Source: Porogramme epimiltina
Taxonomy: Eukaryota > Basidiomycota > Agaricomycetes > Polyporales > Polyporaceae
NCBI GenBank assembly: GCA_900155495.1
Contig: FTLJ01000455.1
Location: 62,001-126,000, forward strand
Reading direction: 5' to 3'
Length of the DNA stretch: 64,000 nucleotides
Positions 1 through 12,400 of this stretch are shown here, one piece after another (the first letter of the stretch is position 1; each line of letters opens with the position of its first letter). Under the pieces are notes generated by a model. That model worked only from the letters and a program-made list of their open reading frames with translations. It was not told where the DNA came from and searched no databases. A program made the position numbers and the translations under genes.

Positions 1-422
1 ACCCCGCGCCTCCCGCGCCTCTCCCGCGCCTCTCCGACCGCGCCTCTCCCGCGCATCCCACCGAATCGACTCGTACAATTCGGCTGATCGGCCGCTCTGG
101 GACCGCCCTTCCCTCATACAGGTACTTCGAATCACAGGTCGCGATCGGCGAGGCTGTCCAAGGTTGGGTGTTCTGGACATGGAAGGTGAGCAGCCGAGTC
201 CGCCCGCCGCTTCTCCGCCGCGCGCGCCGCAACCACCTGGACACCGGTCTTGCGACGGTTCTAGGAAGTGCGGTCGTCCGTGGGCGTCCGTGGGCGCGTG
301 CTGATACGTGATGCGCCGTGCAGGCCGAGAACGCGGATGACTGGAGTTACCAGAAGGGCTTGGAGGGCGGCTGGATCCCGCAGGATCCCACGGACAGGCT
401 GTACCCGGACATATGCTCCTAG
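1..422 (+). CDS. GH5 exo-beta-1,3-glucanase, 3' end only (gene runs off the left edge)
   Basis: Secreted or wall-bound glucan 1,3-beta-glucosidase of glycoside hydrolase family 5, which trims beta-1,3-glucan during wall remodelling. Two terminal exons are clear: 122-185, reading YFESQVAIGEAVQGW then VFWTWK, and 324-422, reading AENADDW, WSYQKGLEGGWIPQDP and a TAG stop at 420-422, joined over a 138 nt intron (186-323, GTGAGC...CAG). The WTWK and GWIPQDPTDR patterns are typical of the C-terminus of fungal EXG-type enzymes. Bases 1-121 are C-rich and contain at least one intron whose donor I cannot fix. The catalytic glutamates lie mostly outside the window, so activity cannot be judged. Family call is firm, exact paralogue is not. 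Confidence 0.8.
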
Positions 423-2081
423 AGCTGCGTGTGCGACGTACTGGGTGCGACCGCGTGCACCGTGTGCCTGCCGCGACCGCGGCGGTGGTAGGCGGTGGCG
501 GCGGGCGCTGCGGCGGAGGAGTTTGCACACACGGACACGGATCGGTGTTGTCACAGTGCTTCTAGAGTGTGTGTAGGTTCTCGACCTTCGCGCCGTTTTA
601 ATTAACGGGGATAGCCTGTGTATAGTTGTTAAGTTATCGCTCAGCTTGTATGTGCAGGTCTATGCCCGAATTTGGACCACTCCACCTGCCATCGCGGTGT
701 TTTCGCGCCACGCGATGTCCGAGAAAGCATCTAGCGGACCTGGAAAAACGTCCACGCGGAGATCGCAGCGCCCCCCAGCAGCGGCGACTGCGAGTCAGCA
801 GGCCGAGGAGAGAATGAAAGTTCCGCAGATAGGACACCAAACTGAATTGGTATCTCTGAAATGAACGACGCCACTGAGGATTGCATCCTTGTGTCACGAC
901 GTCGACATCCCCGGTCGGTCATGGGAGCGTGCAGATATCTGCGATCCGCGCGCACCCAAACCGGCTGCCGTGACGACCACACCCACGGACTATCGACCCT
1001 TCTTGAAAACGTGCGCGTGCGGGATGACAGCACCGTCACCGCCTCCCCCAGTCTTTGCTGGCGTCCCTCCACCGCCCCCGGTGCCCCCGCCGCTCCCTCC
1101 GCGTCCCCGATGTGCCCCCGGCTGCCCACGGGGGCCCTGCGGCGCCCCGCGTGTCCCCTCCCCAGACCACATGCGACAGCGGCCGTCGAGCGGGCGTGTC
1201 TGCGCTGATAGGGGCGTGCACCTGTATGGCGGTCTGCACGCCGCCACGGTCATCTGGTCACCTCAAACATGCTCAGGCGCAGAGACGCGCGTGCGCCACT
1301 CTATTTTTCACCGGCGTTTAGATAGATGGCCGTGCCGGCGGAACAGGACGGTGCCTGGGAGCCCGATGAACTGCCACCGCCTCCACGCCGGCGCCCCTCG
1401 TGCCATGAGCTGCCCAAGGTCGCCCCCGCCGCCCCGCCATCCCCCTTCGGGCCCCGCATCGGTTGCGGGGATGTCCTTTGAACAAGGTTTGTCGGCACCA
1501 TAAACTATCAAGCTGGTCACACCACCTGCCTGTTTTAGGTGCATGTTATTCCGGTAAAGACGCCGTGCATAAAACGTCGCCCATCTCGGGCTACCGAGCG
1601 ATCTATCTAACCAAGACAGGACTAGTTGGACTGAGTGGTGAATCACGTTCATCCCAACTGGCTTTTCGATGTGTCAGACACCACCACAACGGCCGGAAGG
1701 TCCGGAGATCCGCTGCGGGGTTAGGCCGTCGACGGGCACCGTGGGGGCACACCTACAGTTCCCGCCCAGCCCGAATACCCAAGTTTGAGCTGCTTGGCGA
1801 ACAGGCGAGCCCATGTGACATCAGACGCTAGCCCAGGCGGAAACCACCCTCGAACTTACCTGCACAGCTTGGGTATTGGTTGGAAGCCTGGAACATCTTA
1901 GTCATTCTGCACACATGTCGCGGAAGCAATCCCGTATGTCATCGGAGGCAGCGAACCAACTCTATAAGCAAGGGAAGCCATCTCCGCCCGATGCATGTAT
2001 TAGTGTAGAATAGGACATCGGGGAGGTGGCGAAAGAGGATGTGGAGTATGTGGTCTCCGGTCGGCATCCGAACTGCATGCG
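423..2081. other. gene-poor stretch between glucanase and mitochondrial gene
   Basis: No supported gene. Open frames here (for example 889-1503) are proline-rich products of a C-rich tract at about 1020-1160 and 1360-1460 and show no domain or splice logic. The C-rich runs make the minus strand G-rich. The right part must hold the 3' UTR of the minus-strand gene ending at 2082. Confidence 0.6.
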
Positions 2082-3850
2082 CTAAGGTGGAGAGCCCGAC
2101 GACGGATGCTCAGCGGACGCTGCTGACCGAGCCTCCGCGGCGGGCTGGAGCAGCCGCTGCTGCAGCTCGTACTCGGACAGCCACGCCGGCTTGAGCTCCG
2201 CCTCCGCCTTCTCCGCCGCGGCGACTTGCTCGCACACCCACTTCAACTTCTCGTCCCTGCCCTCGTCCGCCGCCGGGGCGTCGGCGCGCGCCTCGCTCTT
2301 GGTGGCCTGGCCCTGCGTGATCCGCGAACGTCAGCGACGGCTCAGCGGGGCGCAGGTGGGCAGAGATCGGGACAGACGCACCGGCATCCGCTCCCACGCG
2401 TCACGCATCATCTGCAGCATGAGCAGGTCCTCTCTGGCCTTGAGCCACCGGATGTTCGCGCTGCGCTCGTCGAGCGTGAACGGTCGGATCCGGACGTCGT
2501 CCCATTGGACGTTCGTGCCAGGGGGGAAGTACCGGTTGCGGTACGCCGCGAGGAGCGCGTCGTCCTCCGCCGCGCGGTCAAGGTATCGCGCGATCTGGCG
2601 CCTATGCTGAGGGGTCGCATGGGGCGAGAAAATAGGCCCACTGAGGTTCGTGAAGCGAGCGAGGCGGTCGGTGTCCTCTCCGCGGATGAGGAGGGTGGGG
2701 GCCTTGAAATCAAAATATCGGAGAACGCTCTCTACGCCGTCTACGAGCTCCACCATCACCCGCGGCTGCAAGAATATTAGAGAGCGAAACATATAGACTA
2801 GAATGAGCAAAACTGACGGAGTTTGTGCCAGCTTCCATAAACGCAGTCAACGAGACATCTTTGAAATCGTCATCTTCAAGGGTGACAGTTTTGATGTCAA
2901 ATTGGGCGAGGTATAGCGGAATGAGGACAGGATATGCAGCCGTCTGTGTCTCATAAATTAATTGAATGTTCTACCACCATAGGACGCAATTAGCCTGACC
3001 ATAGTCGATGTCACTGAAGACGGCTCCACACGTAGGATTTCGGAGATTTGGCCGTCCGAGAGCGACATAGAGTGTGCAGCATCGATCAGAGGGAAGGGTG
3101 TGTGGCTAAAAGGCATACACAACACGTCTTCTCCTTGTTGCTTCAGCAAGCTCTCCGACCACGGGACGCTCTCGCTATCGAGAATTTTTGGAGAGGCGTA
3201 ATTAAGTGATGATAGCGGTGAATAAACATTGCCTGGAAATCGCGAGTAAGGCGCAGGATATTTCGGCCAGCGGTGGACATGTAGCTACCTGGGAAGGCAC
3301 TATGTTGAACAATGAGGGCAGCAGTAGTCAGCTCACACCGGATGTTTAATGTGCATATTGTGACGGAAGACTTACGAGTGCCCGAAGTGTATTCGACCCG
3401 AGTCCTACCCATAGTGTTTAACAACTCCACGCCGCCCCGCGAATTGTGAACTTACCTTGATGAACTCCGTATCGCTTTTCTCCTTCCGCAACCATAGAGA
3501 TGCTCCAACTTCTGCGTCGATGATCCAGGTCGGGTAGTAAACGAGCTGCAGACGTTTAGGTTGCAGCCCCGGGCCCATAAGTCCTGGAAAGTGGCCGTTC
3601 AGCCACGTGCTGAAGATCTGGTTGCCCGTGAAGTAAGCTGTGTTCGTGCTAAGTGTTTTGATAGCCTGTTCCTTTGACACCACGAACGGAAAGGCTGACC
3701 GGGGGGTATCTAGTCAGCGCTGCAGGAGTACGCGGACCAGAACCTAGGAGAATGACCTCTGACTTTGCTAGAGTACGGCCGATGACTGAGCAGTCGTTGT
3801 CGCCAGCATCGTTTGAGGGCCGCATAGCTACCATTTTGGCGCGACAGCAT
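2082..3850 (-). CDS. conserved fungal mitochondrial protein, function unknown
   Basis: Starts with a basic presequence (MLSRQNGSYAALKRCWRQ, then RPYSSK), which points to mitochondrial import. After the first intron it reads FPFVVSKEQAIKTLS, later LVYYPTWIIDAEVG, then DSESVPWSESLL, AYPVLIPLYLAQFD, and near the C-terminus LKWVCEQVAAAEKAEAELKP, ending at a TAG at 2082-2084. I built it from about six exons on the minus strand; the joins 3768-3690 and around 3000-2930 are frame-consistent. The VPWSESLL and AYPVLIPLYLAQ blocks match my memory of a widely conserved but unnamed fungal protein; I do not know a function and give none. It is head-to-head with the SCJ1-type gene, 273 bp apart, so the two may share a promoter. 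Confidence 0.7.
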
Positions 3851-4123
3851 GGCTGCCGTCCCGAAGAGTAGACCCAGAGGACCGCGAAGGGGTAGAATGT
3901 AAGGAGGATGCAGTGGCAGTAGCTTCGAGCTCAAACGGCGAACTCGGCCGAAGCCTGACATCCCTGTTGGTAACCCCGTACTAGGGCCACGGCCCGGAGG
4001 CAGATCACGTGATCACGCTACGTGTCCGCGTTCCAAATTGGGAAAACTGACATTATACCGTCGGCTCACGCCGTCCGCAGTCTCCAAACGTGTTCTCGTC
4101 CTCCTCACACTACCCCTCGCTGG

Positions 4124-5578
4124 CATGGGGTCTTCGGTCTTTCTGGTCTTTCTGGTTCTGTCTTTGGCTCTCTTTGCGCATGCTGCCGACCTATATAAAA
4201 CCCTAGAGCGTTAGTTCAAGGCGCGCACCTCGTCGGCCAAGCATGTCTCTGACTGACGTTTCATCTCTAGTCTCGAAGTCGGCTTCGGAGCAGGATATTA
4301 GAAAGGCGTACAAACGGCTTAGGTGCGTGGCTGTGCGCCAGTCAGCACTAGCGCATCCTGACTTAATTCCTCAGTCGGAAATATCATCCAGACAAGAATA
4401 AAGAAGCCGGCGCAGAAGAGAAGTTCGTCGAGATCGCCCACGGTACGTTATTGTGTGCAAGCGTTCGCGGACACCCGCCCTTATACTCTGCTAGCCTACG
4501 AGGTCCTCTCGGACTCTACCAAACGGCAAATCTACGACCGCCATGGCGAGGAAGGGCTCAAGGCACACGAAGGCGGCCGCGCGCACCACGCCAACCCCTT
4601 CGACATGTTCCAGAACTTCTTCGGGGGCGGCGGCGGCCACGCGCAGCAGACCCGCCGCGGGCCGACGTCCATGAGCGAGTTCGAGATCTCGCTCGCGGAC
4701 GCGTACTCGGGCTCGAGCATCGACTTCATGGTCAAGAAGCGCATCCTCTGCGACCACTGCCGCGGTACCGGCGCCGCGTCCTCGGCGGACTTGCATACGT
4801 GCGGCGCGTGCAACGGCCAGGGCGTGCGCATCGTCCGCCAGCAGATCATGCCTGGCATGGTCACGCAGTCACAGATGACGTGCAATGAGTGCGGCGGGCG
4901 CGGGACGGTCATCGGGAAGAAGTGCCCGCACTGCGGGGGGAACAAAGTCATGGACCACACGCAGCATTACACTCTCGAGGTGCCCAAGGGTGTCCCCGAG
5001 GGCCATGAGGTCGTGTACGAGGGCGAGGCGGACGAGTCTCCGGACTATGAGCCCGGTGATGTAGTCATTCGGATCCGGACGAAGAAGGACCGCGGTGGGT
5101 GGCGGAGAAAGGAGACTTCCTTGTACTGGAAGGAATCCATATCGGTTGAGGAGGTGCGTTCGCTTGCTTTCCCGCTAAGTCTTGACAAGCCAACCATCCC
5201 TCCAGGCGTTGCTGGGCTTCGAGCGCAACATTACACATCTGGACGGACACATAGTAGAGATCCAACGCACTGCTGTCACTCAACCAGGTGAGCTTCTACT
5301 CGGGTCGTCTCTTGTCGCATTGGCTGATGCTTTCAAAAGGGTATGTACAGACGATAACAGGTGAGGGAATGCCCATATTTGAGAGGCCGTCAGAACACGG
5401 TGACTTGTATGTGGAGTACAATGTCGTGCTCCCAACTGAGCTCTCCCCGGAGATGAAGAAACGTATGTGCAGTCCTGATGCCTTGCCGTGCCTACGAGAC
5501 CTATCTAACCCACCGGCGATATCAGGTCTTTTCACCGCATTCCATCCTGATGGTCAAGGAAAGCGCGATGAACTCTAG
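4124..5578 (+). CDS. SCJ1: ER-lumenal DnaJ (Hsp40) co-chaperone, SCJ1 type
   Basis: Partner of the ER Hsp70 (Kar2/BiP) in folding and ER-associated degradation. Exon 1 encodes a signal peptide (MGSSVFLVFLVLSLALFAHA) running straight into the J-domain (DLYKTLELSKSASEQDIRKA, HPDKN). A Gly-rich linker follows, then four zinc-finger repeats CDHCRGTG, CGACNGQG, CNECGGRG and CPHCGGNK, the DnaJ C-terminal beta domains (KKDRGGWRRKETSLYWKE, LLGFERNITHLDGH), and a C-terminal RDEL tetrapeptide that fits ER retrieval. Introns at 4210-4270, 4323-4374, 4443-4494, about 5155-5206, 5288-5339 and one near 5462-5525 all restore frame. I chose ATG 4124 because only it supplies the signal peptide and the start of the J-domain; the ATG at 4243 lies inside the first intron. 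Confidence 0.93.
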
Positions 5579-5774
5579 ACTATTTAGGATGTAGAGTATA
5601 TTAGCCGACATACGTCGCTGCACTAATCTTATTCGCTCTCGTTGGGGCCTGGAAATGCACGTTTGCCTCGCTTATTTATATCGTCAAATGGACCAAGCAA
5701 TGATGAAAGGGCGTGAGGATTACAATGATGATACAGACAGACAAATATGATGATGATACATGCACAAGTAGTGC

Positions 5775-8700
5775 TCATGCCTGTGAACCGTCCGGTTAAT
5801 AAAGTGCAGCCGTAGAAGAATCGCCGGGTACGCTCACCAGGTAATTGTACGACTTGCGATCCTCACAACGCTCCAAGTATTCGCGCTATACCGTTTACGG
5901 TCAGTGGACGTAGTATGGCCACAAGTCAGGCCACCCTACCTCGATAAGGCCTTCTATCCGCCTCTTGATGGCCATCGGGTTAGGCTGGAACCGGCTGGCG
6001 AGCTGACGTGTGACCTCGTTCACTAGGTCATTGTGTGACATATGCTTCCTGTCCTTCATAACGCGCACGATGCACGCCTGCAGACGATTCGGCCCCCCGG
6101 TCAGCCATTGATCTATCGCCGCCAGGGACGAGATAAAGAAAGACGCGCCTCAGTCTGGTGTTTGCGCTCCTCGTCGACTCGGTCCTTCGTCTCCTTGCGT
6201 TCCTCGGTGTTCTCTACACGCGATGCGATAGTGTTGATCTTAATCTTCTGCAGAGGCGCAGAGAAATCTGCGTTGAACGAGAAGCTGTCGCCCGCGTTGA
6301 CGTCACGCCCGGGTGGGTGCTTCTTGAGAACCTTGAACTTGGCGCATGCGAGCGACTGCAACTGCCGCTTGAGCTCGGCCTCAGGTATCGAAGTCGCAGA
6401 CTCGATTTCCTGCATCGCGAAGACGTAGATTCAAAGACGTTAGCTAGGGGTAAGGAGGTAATGAAAAGCGGATAGTGAGGATACGTACCTCATAAGTGAG
6501 GACCTGGTCGTCCCGGATGTCCTCGAACAGCAGCAGTATGACGAGCGCAAACGTGGAAACATTGAGGTCGTGTTTCCGCGCCTTGAACGTCACGCGTACT
6601 TCCGCATTGCCCATCGACGGTTGCCAAGTGAGCCTTCTGCCACTATGTCGAGCGAGGTAAAAACGCTCAAAGGACTGGGAGGCCTTAATAAGCTCTTCGG
6701 GGAACGTGCACGTTGCTGGGGTGAGGGACACCGGCCAGGACGTGCAGGTCATCACGATGACGGAGAGATCGATGTCTCGAGGCTGACACGCACTCTGTTG
6801 AGCAAGCGATATTGACTGAACGTTGCCCGAAGAGGAACTCACCGTATCGCTGTTGGATAGATGGGTGCGGTAGGCGTCCATGACGTCTGAAGAGAGCTTC
6901 ATGTCCTTGAACATGTTTTCGAGCTTCTGTGTGAACTGTTGTCCACATTCCATCTTGAGCTTTGTTAGCATGCCGCGTTCCGCATCGTCAGATACCGAGC
7001 GACTGTGTAGTAGACGTTTGGCAAGGTGGCCCTTGTAATACCGCTCGAAGACGTCTTTGTCGGCGATGAAACGGAACACCGTAATGGTCTTGTCGAGCAC
7101 AATGTCGACTTCTGTTTCTGTTTTCTGGGAGGCTGTAAGCTACAAATCGCTACTGTGCAGTCGTATTCTTACCCCTTTGAGACCCTTCTTCAGGTTTTCA
7201 TCAATGAACAAGGAGATGAACTCAGGGGCCTTCTCGTTCTTGTTGATGAAGGTCTCGAATGCCTAGCAGTGATTGCATTAGCCATGAAGCATAAGCTCAA
7301 AAGAGACTACCTCACCTCATTTGTACCGCTCTCGAGGTCGCGATCGCTCTGGAAAGATTTCGACCAGATTGTGTCGAACGTGTCCTTCAGGTCCAACACA
7401 TCCTGTACCCATTTCAATGCGAGTTGAAGTGTTTGAGCGGCACCGTTGAGAGGACGTGCTTTCGCCTTCCCTTTCGCCTTGGAAGAGGACTCTCCGGCGT
7501 CCTCTTCCTGGCCAGAGTCTACACCATCGCCACTCAGCCCTGTGTCGACTTCGTTGATTTTACCTCCTCTCTGAATGACGCTCTCTTTCAGCGACCTTTT
7601 TAAACAGGGCAGGCCGGCGGGGACCTTGGTAAACAGTCGGTACATGCGGGCGAGGTCGTCAAGGCGGGCATTGTTGATCATCGCATCCAGGCCGGAGTTG
7701 GGCATATCGACGACGGTCTTTAGATGCGCTGACACGAGATGCTCCTCGAGGATACTCCGAAGGAGAGGCGTTGTGAGTGTCGAGAGGATGTGGTGTGTTC
7801 GCGACTCTTCCTCTTGGAAACGCGCTTCTACCTGCGGGCGGTTGAGCCCATGGAATCAGAAGGCGCATGTTGCACTCACTCGTTTCAAGTATTCAGGAGC
7901 ATCGCACGTCTCTAGCAGCCGCTCGCCCTCTTTCTTATAGAACGCTTCACTCTCCCTCTTGACGGCGGGCTCAATGTCGCGCTTGTATATCGACTGGCTG
8001 TCACGGCCTTCTGGGACGTACAACTGCAAGAACACATCGACGCAACCCTTGACAGACGACCTGTTGATAGTATACCCGTCACGCTCGGTTTGGATGAGAG
8101 TGAGGACAGCAGCAATGACGTGGTCTTGAATTGGGGCATGGACGATATGTCTGATGAACGCGTTCAGGCCTGCGTCCCAGATCTCTGGCACGTTCGCGTT
8201 CTTGGTGTAGACGCGGTCCTGCAGGTGCAAGGTGCTCGGCGCTCGTTCGAGACAGGAGATCGCGAAGGCCACGCACCATATACCGCAGCACATCCCGCAG
8301 CTTGGACAAGCTGGAGGTATGGTCGTCCCAGACCTTCTTCACGGACTTCAGGAGCATCTCTCCCTCCTGGCTCTTCTGTACCGGGTCATTGGACACGTTG
8401 GTAGGAAATGCGGGGATTATGAACTGGTTCGCGAGCTTGTCAAGGTTGTCGGCTATAAGCTGCGTTGTGCCCTTGTAGAGGCGCTCCCCATTCTTGTGGA
8501 GTACCATGTTGTATGCATATCGATGGTTCTCCTCAAACGAAAGGTTCGCGGCGTTGTGGTTCTGAATCTCGACGATGTTCTTGCGAAGCTTGCCCCACGT
8601 CTCGTCCATAGAGACGTCCGGGCCATGCTATAACAACATGACCGATGTACATGCAGATGCGTGCCCAGAGGTCAGAGAGCGTGCCGGCGACATGTAATAG

Positions 8701-8888
8701 GGGGGAGATCGCACCTTGCGCGCGGGTTTCTGTTACAGAGGGTCAGACACGATCACCTTAATGTCGACATTGGGGATCGCCTCACGATTCGACCTCTGCC
8801 GCCTCGCATTCGGGGTGGGACTTGGAAAGAAGGGCGTTGAAGACGTGGATGGGCGAAAGAGAACCTAGTTGCACATACCAGCGCTCAT
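5775..8888 (-). CDS. CUL3: cullin-3, scaffold of BTB-type E3 ubiquitin ligases
   Basis: Scaffold that binds BTB substrate adaptors at the N-terminus and RBX1 at the C-terminus. The N-terminus is spliced from small exons: [31 protein letters not shown], then [20 protein letters not shown], a close match to the cullin-3 signature; the body carries cullin repeats and the cullin-homology domain ([25 protein letters not shown]). The C-terminal neddylation winged helix reads [25 protein letters not shown] and ends RKSYNYLA. The canonical YLA end requires a last intron at 5781-5837, leaving six coding bases after it; reading through would append about a dozen unrelated residues. A further intron (6078-6148) appears to use a GC donor. 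Length, about 780 residues, is normal for the family. Confidence 0.93.
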
Positions 8889-9495
8889 TCTGGGAGGAAG
8901 TAGTGATTGCAGAGCAAGGTGAGAATTGAAGCAAGGGCGCTGTGGCTGGCCTAGGAGCAGCCCTGCGGCATAGGGCGACTCAGGACCTGCAGCACCCCAG
9001 CACGCGTCCCATGCCGGCACCGAAGGTAGACGCCGAGAAGCCCTAGACACAATGATATCATAGACTTACAGTAATCATGCTGCAACGGCCATCTCCAGAA
9101 CATGTCTCATGTTGAAGTCGAAGCTCGACTTCCGGGCATAGTATATCACAGATCTCCGTCTTCTAGCGAGAACTATCACTAGCGATTACACTACGAGAAG
9201 ATCGAGGTCTCATAAGTACAGGTGCTTCTTGTGGTTGTGGTGTTGGATACAATGATGATGGTGTATACTGAGGGCAGGCCAGAGGAGTAAAGAAATAGCA
9301 AAGGAATGCAGTGGACGTCGCAATGATAGTAAGTGTGAACGACAACAGAGAAGGGGCTAATGTACTAGTAGACAGCAGGTAAGCAGTGGGATGCGTAGCA
9401 TGGACGGGACGGGGTCGTTCAGGTCAGGTCAATAAGATACTAGTGACGTCGGAAAGTGTACGATCGCGGTCTCGAGGGAGGGTGTGGGGAACATC
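8889..9495. other. intergenic, CUL3 upstream region and exportin-T 3' flank
   Basis: About 600 bp between two minus-strand genes. It must contain the CUL3 promoter and 5' UTR on the right side of 8888 and the 3' UTR of the exportin gene. No TATA box or further coding exon is evident. Confidence 0.5.
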
Positions 9496-12400
9496 TCATG
9501 AGCCTGCGCGAGAGGCACGCACGAAGTCCGTGAAGTATTTTCGGAAGGCCTTCCCGTCCAGGTCCCGCATCTTCGTCGCGAACTCCAAGGCGGTGTGCTG
9601 GGGCCAGTTCTGGGACGGGAGGAAGCTGTTGACGAAGAAATCGAAGGCCTCTGGGCCACGAGTCTTCGACACAATTTGAAGAAAGTTCGCAATCTCTTGC
9701 AGGACCTGCAGCGGCTATCAGTATCATTGCCGTAGATATGACACAAGAACGTACCACGACAATTTGGCCGTCCTTGATGTTGAACTGCGGCAACGACAGG
9801 ACAGCGAACGCGGTTGGCACCATGCGCTCATACGCGAATCTTTCGAAGCCCGGGAGTACCTGCTGGGCGCCAGGTGTCTTAGGAGCCTCTGCCCAAACGG
9901 ACACGCAACGTCCCAAGAATGAGAACGCTGCCTTCTCGCTGGACGGATCTGAGGGGTCCTCCGCAAGGCGTAGCATGCTCTCCAATAGACTCTCGAGCTG
10001 ACCCTTGTTCCCTGTAGCGCACGAGGTGAGGACACAGATCGTGACACAATGCCCGGAAAACGTACGGTCTGAGATAAATATGGTGTGTAGCTTGGAAGAT
10101 ATTACACTGATCAGCAGTGCGAGGTACGCCCGCTTCGTGTCGACCTGCACAACTTGGTCGTCCGTGCCCGTCACGGGCTGGGAGAGGATGCCATTGATGT
10201 GCGTGCTCAATGGACCGATGAGCTGATCGAGCACGTCCAACATGTCTTCCTGCAGCTTGTGGATCGAGAGGCCTATGAAGTTCATGAAATCGATCAGTTC
10301 CGAGGGGTCGAAGTGGGCGAGCAGGTTCTGCATCAGCGCCGGAATCAGTTGTGCGACGTTGGAACCGGTTGTCGCAAGAATTCGAGCGAAAGCGAAGCGA
10401 GTCTACAAACGGAGACGCAGAGTTAGTGCAAGCTCTGGCCACTCACAAGATGAGACGTACAGCATCTCGGACGATCCTGAAGATGTTCATAGCCTCCAGA
10501 CAGACCAGGATAGCCTGGCCGACTTCCCTGAACACGTCCAACGGTGGCGCAATGTACCCCTCCGGAACTGGGTTGGGGTACTCCGGGAACCCTTTCGCCA
10601 CGTTCCCAAGTGCCATGATGATGTGGTGCACCTTGAGAATGGGGAGCACGTCCTCTGGACCCTTCACCGCCTGCAGGCTCGCCGACAACTCGTCCAGCAA
10701 TGGCCGAACGACAGAGAGTAGCATCGCTGCAGCCTGTTCTGGGTTCTTGTGCAAGAGCGAAACGAGCGTCCCGGTCGCCTCGAAGATGTACAGCTGAGCT
10801 TCGAAGATGGTCGCCGCGGCGACTGCCTCCGAGAGGATGTCCTGGGATTCGGGATTCTCAAGCTCGGGGAGCTCGACTTGGATAGTAAGGAGGTCGCGGA
10901 TCCCTTCTAGGAGTGACACAGAAAGTTCCGGCGAGATCTCGTTCCTGTCTTCCCTGATGAAGCGATAGAATAGGTAATACACGCGTGAACGTGTGCTAGA
11001 TTCAGAGCTATGTAGTCCTCTGTGCGCGTTCTGTTAGTCATGGTTGAGCAGGATATTTGAGAAATACCAACTTGGGACCAAGCATGGCTTGAAGGGTCGG
11101 CATGATGCAGTCTTTGCGGACCTTGAAGAAATCACCGTAACGTGCGACCGTCTCGAAGAACTGCATACACACAGTTTTGTGTGGGTACGAGGAGATTCCG
11201 GATTGAACGAGCGCATAAAGCATCTCGCCGTGACTCGTTAGTGGATACTCGGAGTAGTCCGTCTCTTTTCGCTTGTCTTTGGCCACTGTAGGAGGGGCTT
11301 GACAGAATGCTGCTCGCCCTTTGCCTCCAGCTACGTATACAATCAGCACCAGGTTTAAGCGCGGTGAAGCCTGGACGGACTTACATTTGTTGATCTCTCC
11401 GAAAACATAGACGAGGTATACAGCGAGTTCCGCATCGTTCCATTTGAGCGAAACTCCGGTTTGGTATGCCGTTAACGTCGTGAGAGCCAGCGACCTCACC
11501 GATTCAGTGACCAGCCCAGGGTCAATCATCAACGTCGAGTCCATGAATGTCCGGAGTTCCTGCACAACACATGAGATAAGTTGTAAGACATTACAGACCA
11601 AGTCACATACCTTCCGGATCTCCTCGAAGTCAGCTTTATCGTCCTCGTCCATGTCTTCTGGGTCCGACTCCTCGGTCCATTTTAGTTTCTCTAGAATGAC
11701 GCCGAGCAAGGACGACAGGAAAGAGCGTTTTGCGGGTTCTAGGGGCTCTGTGGATGATTTTCGTTGTCGCTTGTACTACGCAACGATTCAATAATCTGTC
11801 ATAGGCGGCTGACGTGCAGGCACACTCACGCTGAGGAGGACGGTGGAGAGTAACGGAAAGATAGTCGCACAGGTGTCGTCGTACTCGTCCGCCATGAAGT
11901 GCAACATCACAGGCAGGATTTGGTTGAGCAGTTGCGTCGCCTCCGCCCTCACGGCCTCGTCGGGGCATTCCTGCAAGTACAAGGCATAGCACAGTGAGCA
12001 AAGGGAGTGTGTTCACAACAAAGGCGAGGGGCGCGGCAAAAGAACTCACGTCGGTCAACTTGCAGATTTCCAGACCTAGCACGTTGAGGAGCTTACCAAG
12101 GAACTCCCGGTAACTTTCCTCGGCCTCGTCCGTGTCCTCCCCACGCTCAGCGCGGGTGCGTGCTTCAAGCGCCTCCAGTACCTGCCCCAAGCTCAGCACT
12201 TTGATCAGCTGCAGCTTGTCGCTCGGCTCCTTGAGCCCCTTCGAGACGATGCGCGTCAGGGCGAGACACGTAGCGAGGCGGATTGCGAGAGACACGTCCG
12301 AGAGGAGCGTGAAGAGGAGCGGGACGGTGTCTCGCGTGACAGTGAGGTTGATATCAATCCAGCTGACGTACGACGCAAAGGTGCGTACGCCCCAGTCGAC

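Noticed and set aside
889..1503. 204-codon proline-rich open frame on the plus strand
   Set aside because: Product of a C-rich tract; no splice sites, no folded segment and no family resemblance.
4451..4888. 145-codon alternative frame inside the SCJ1 gene
   Set aside because: The overlapping frame carries the zinc-finger repeats and is the real one.
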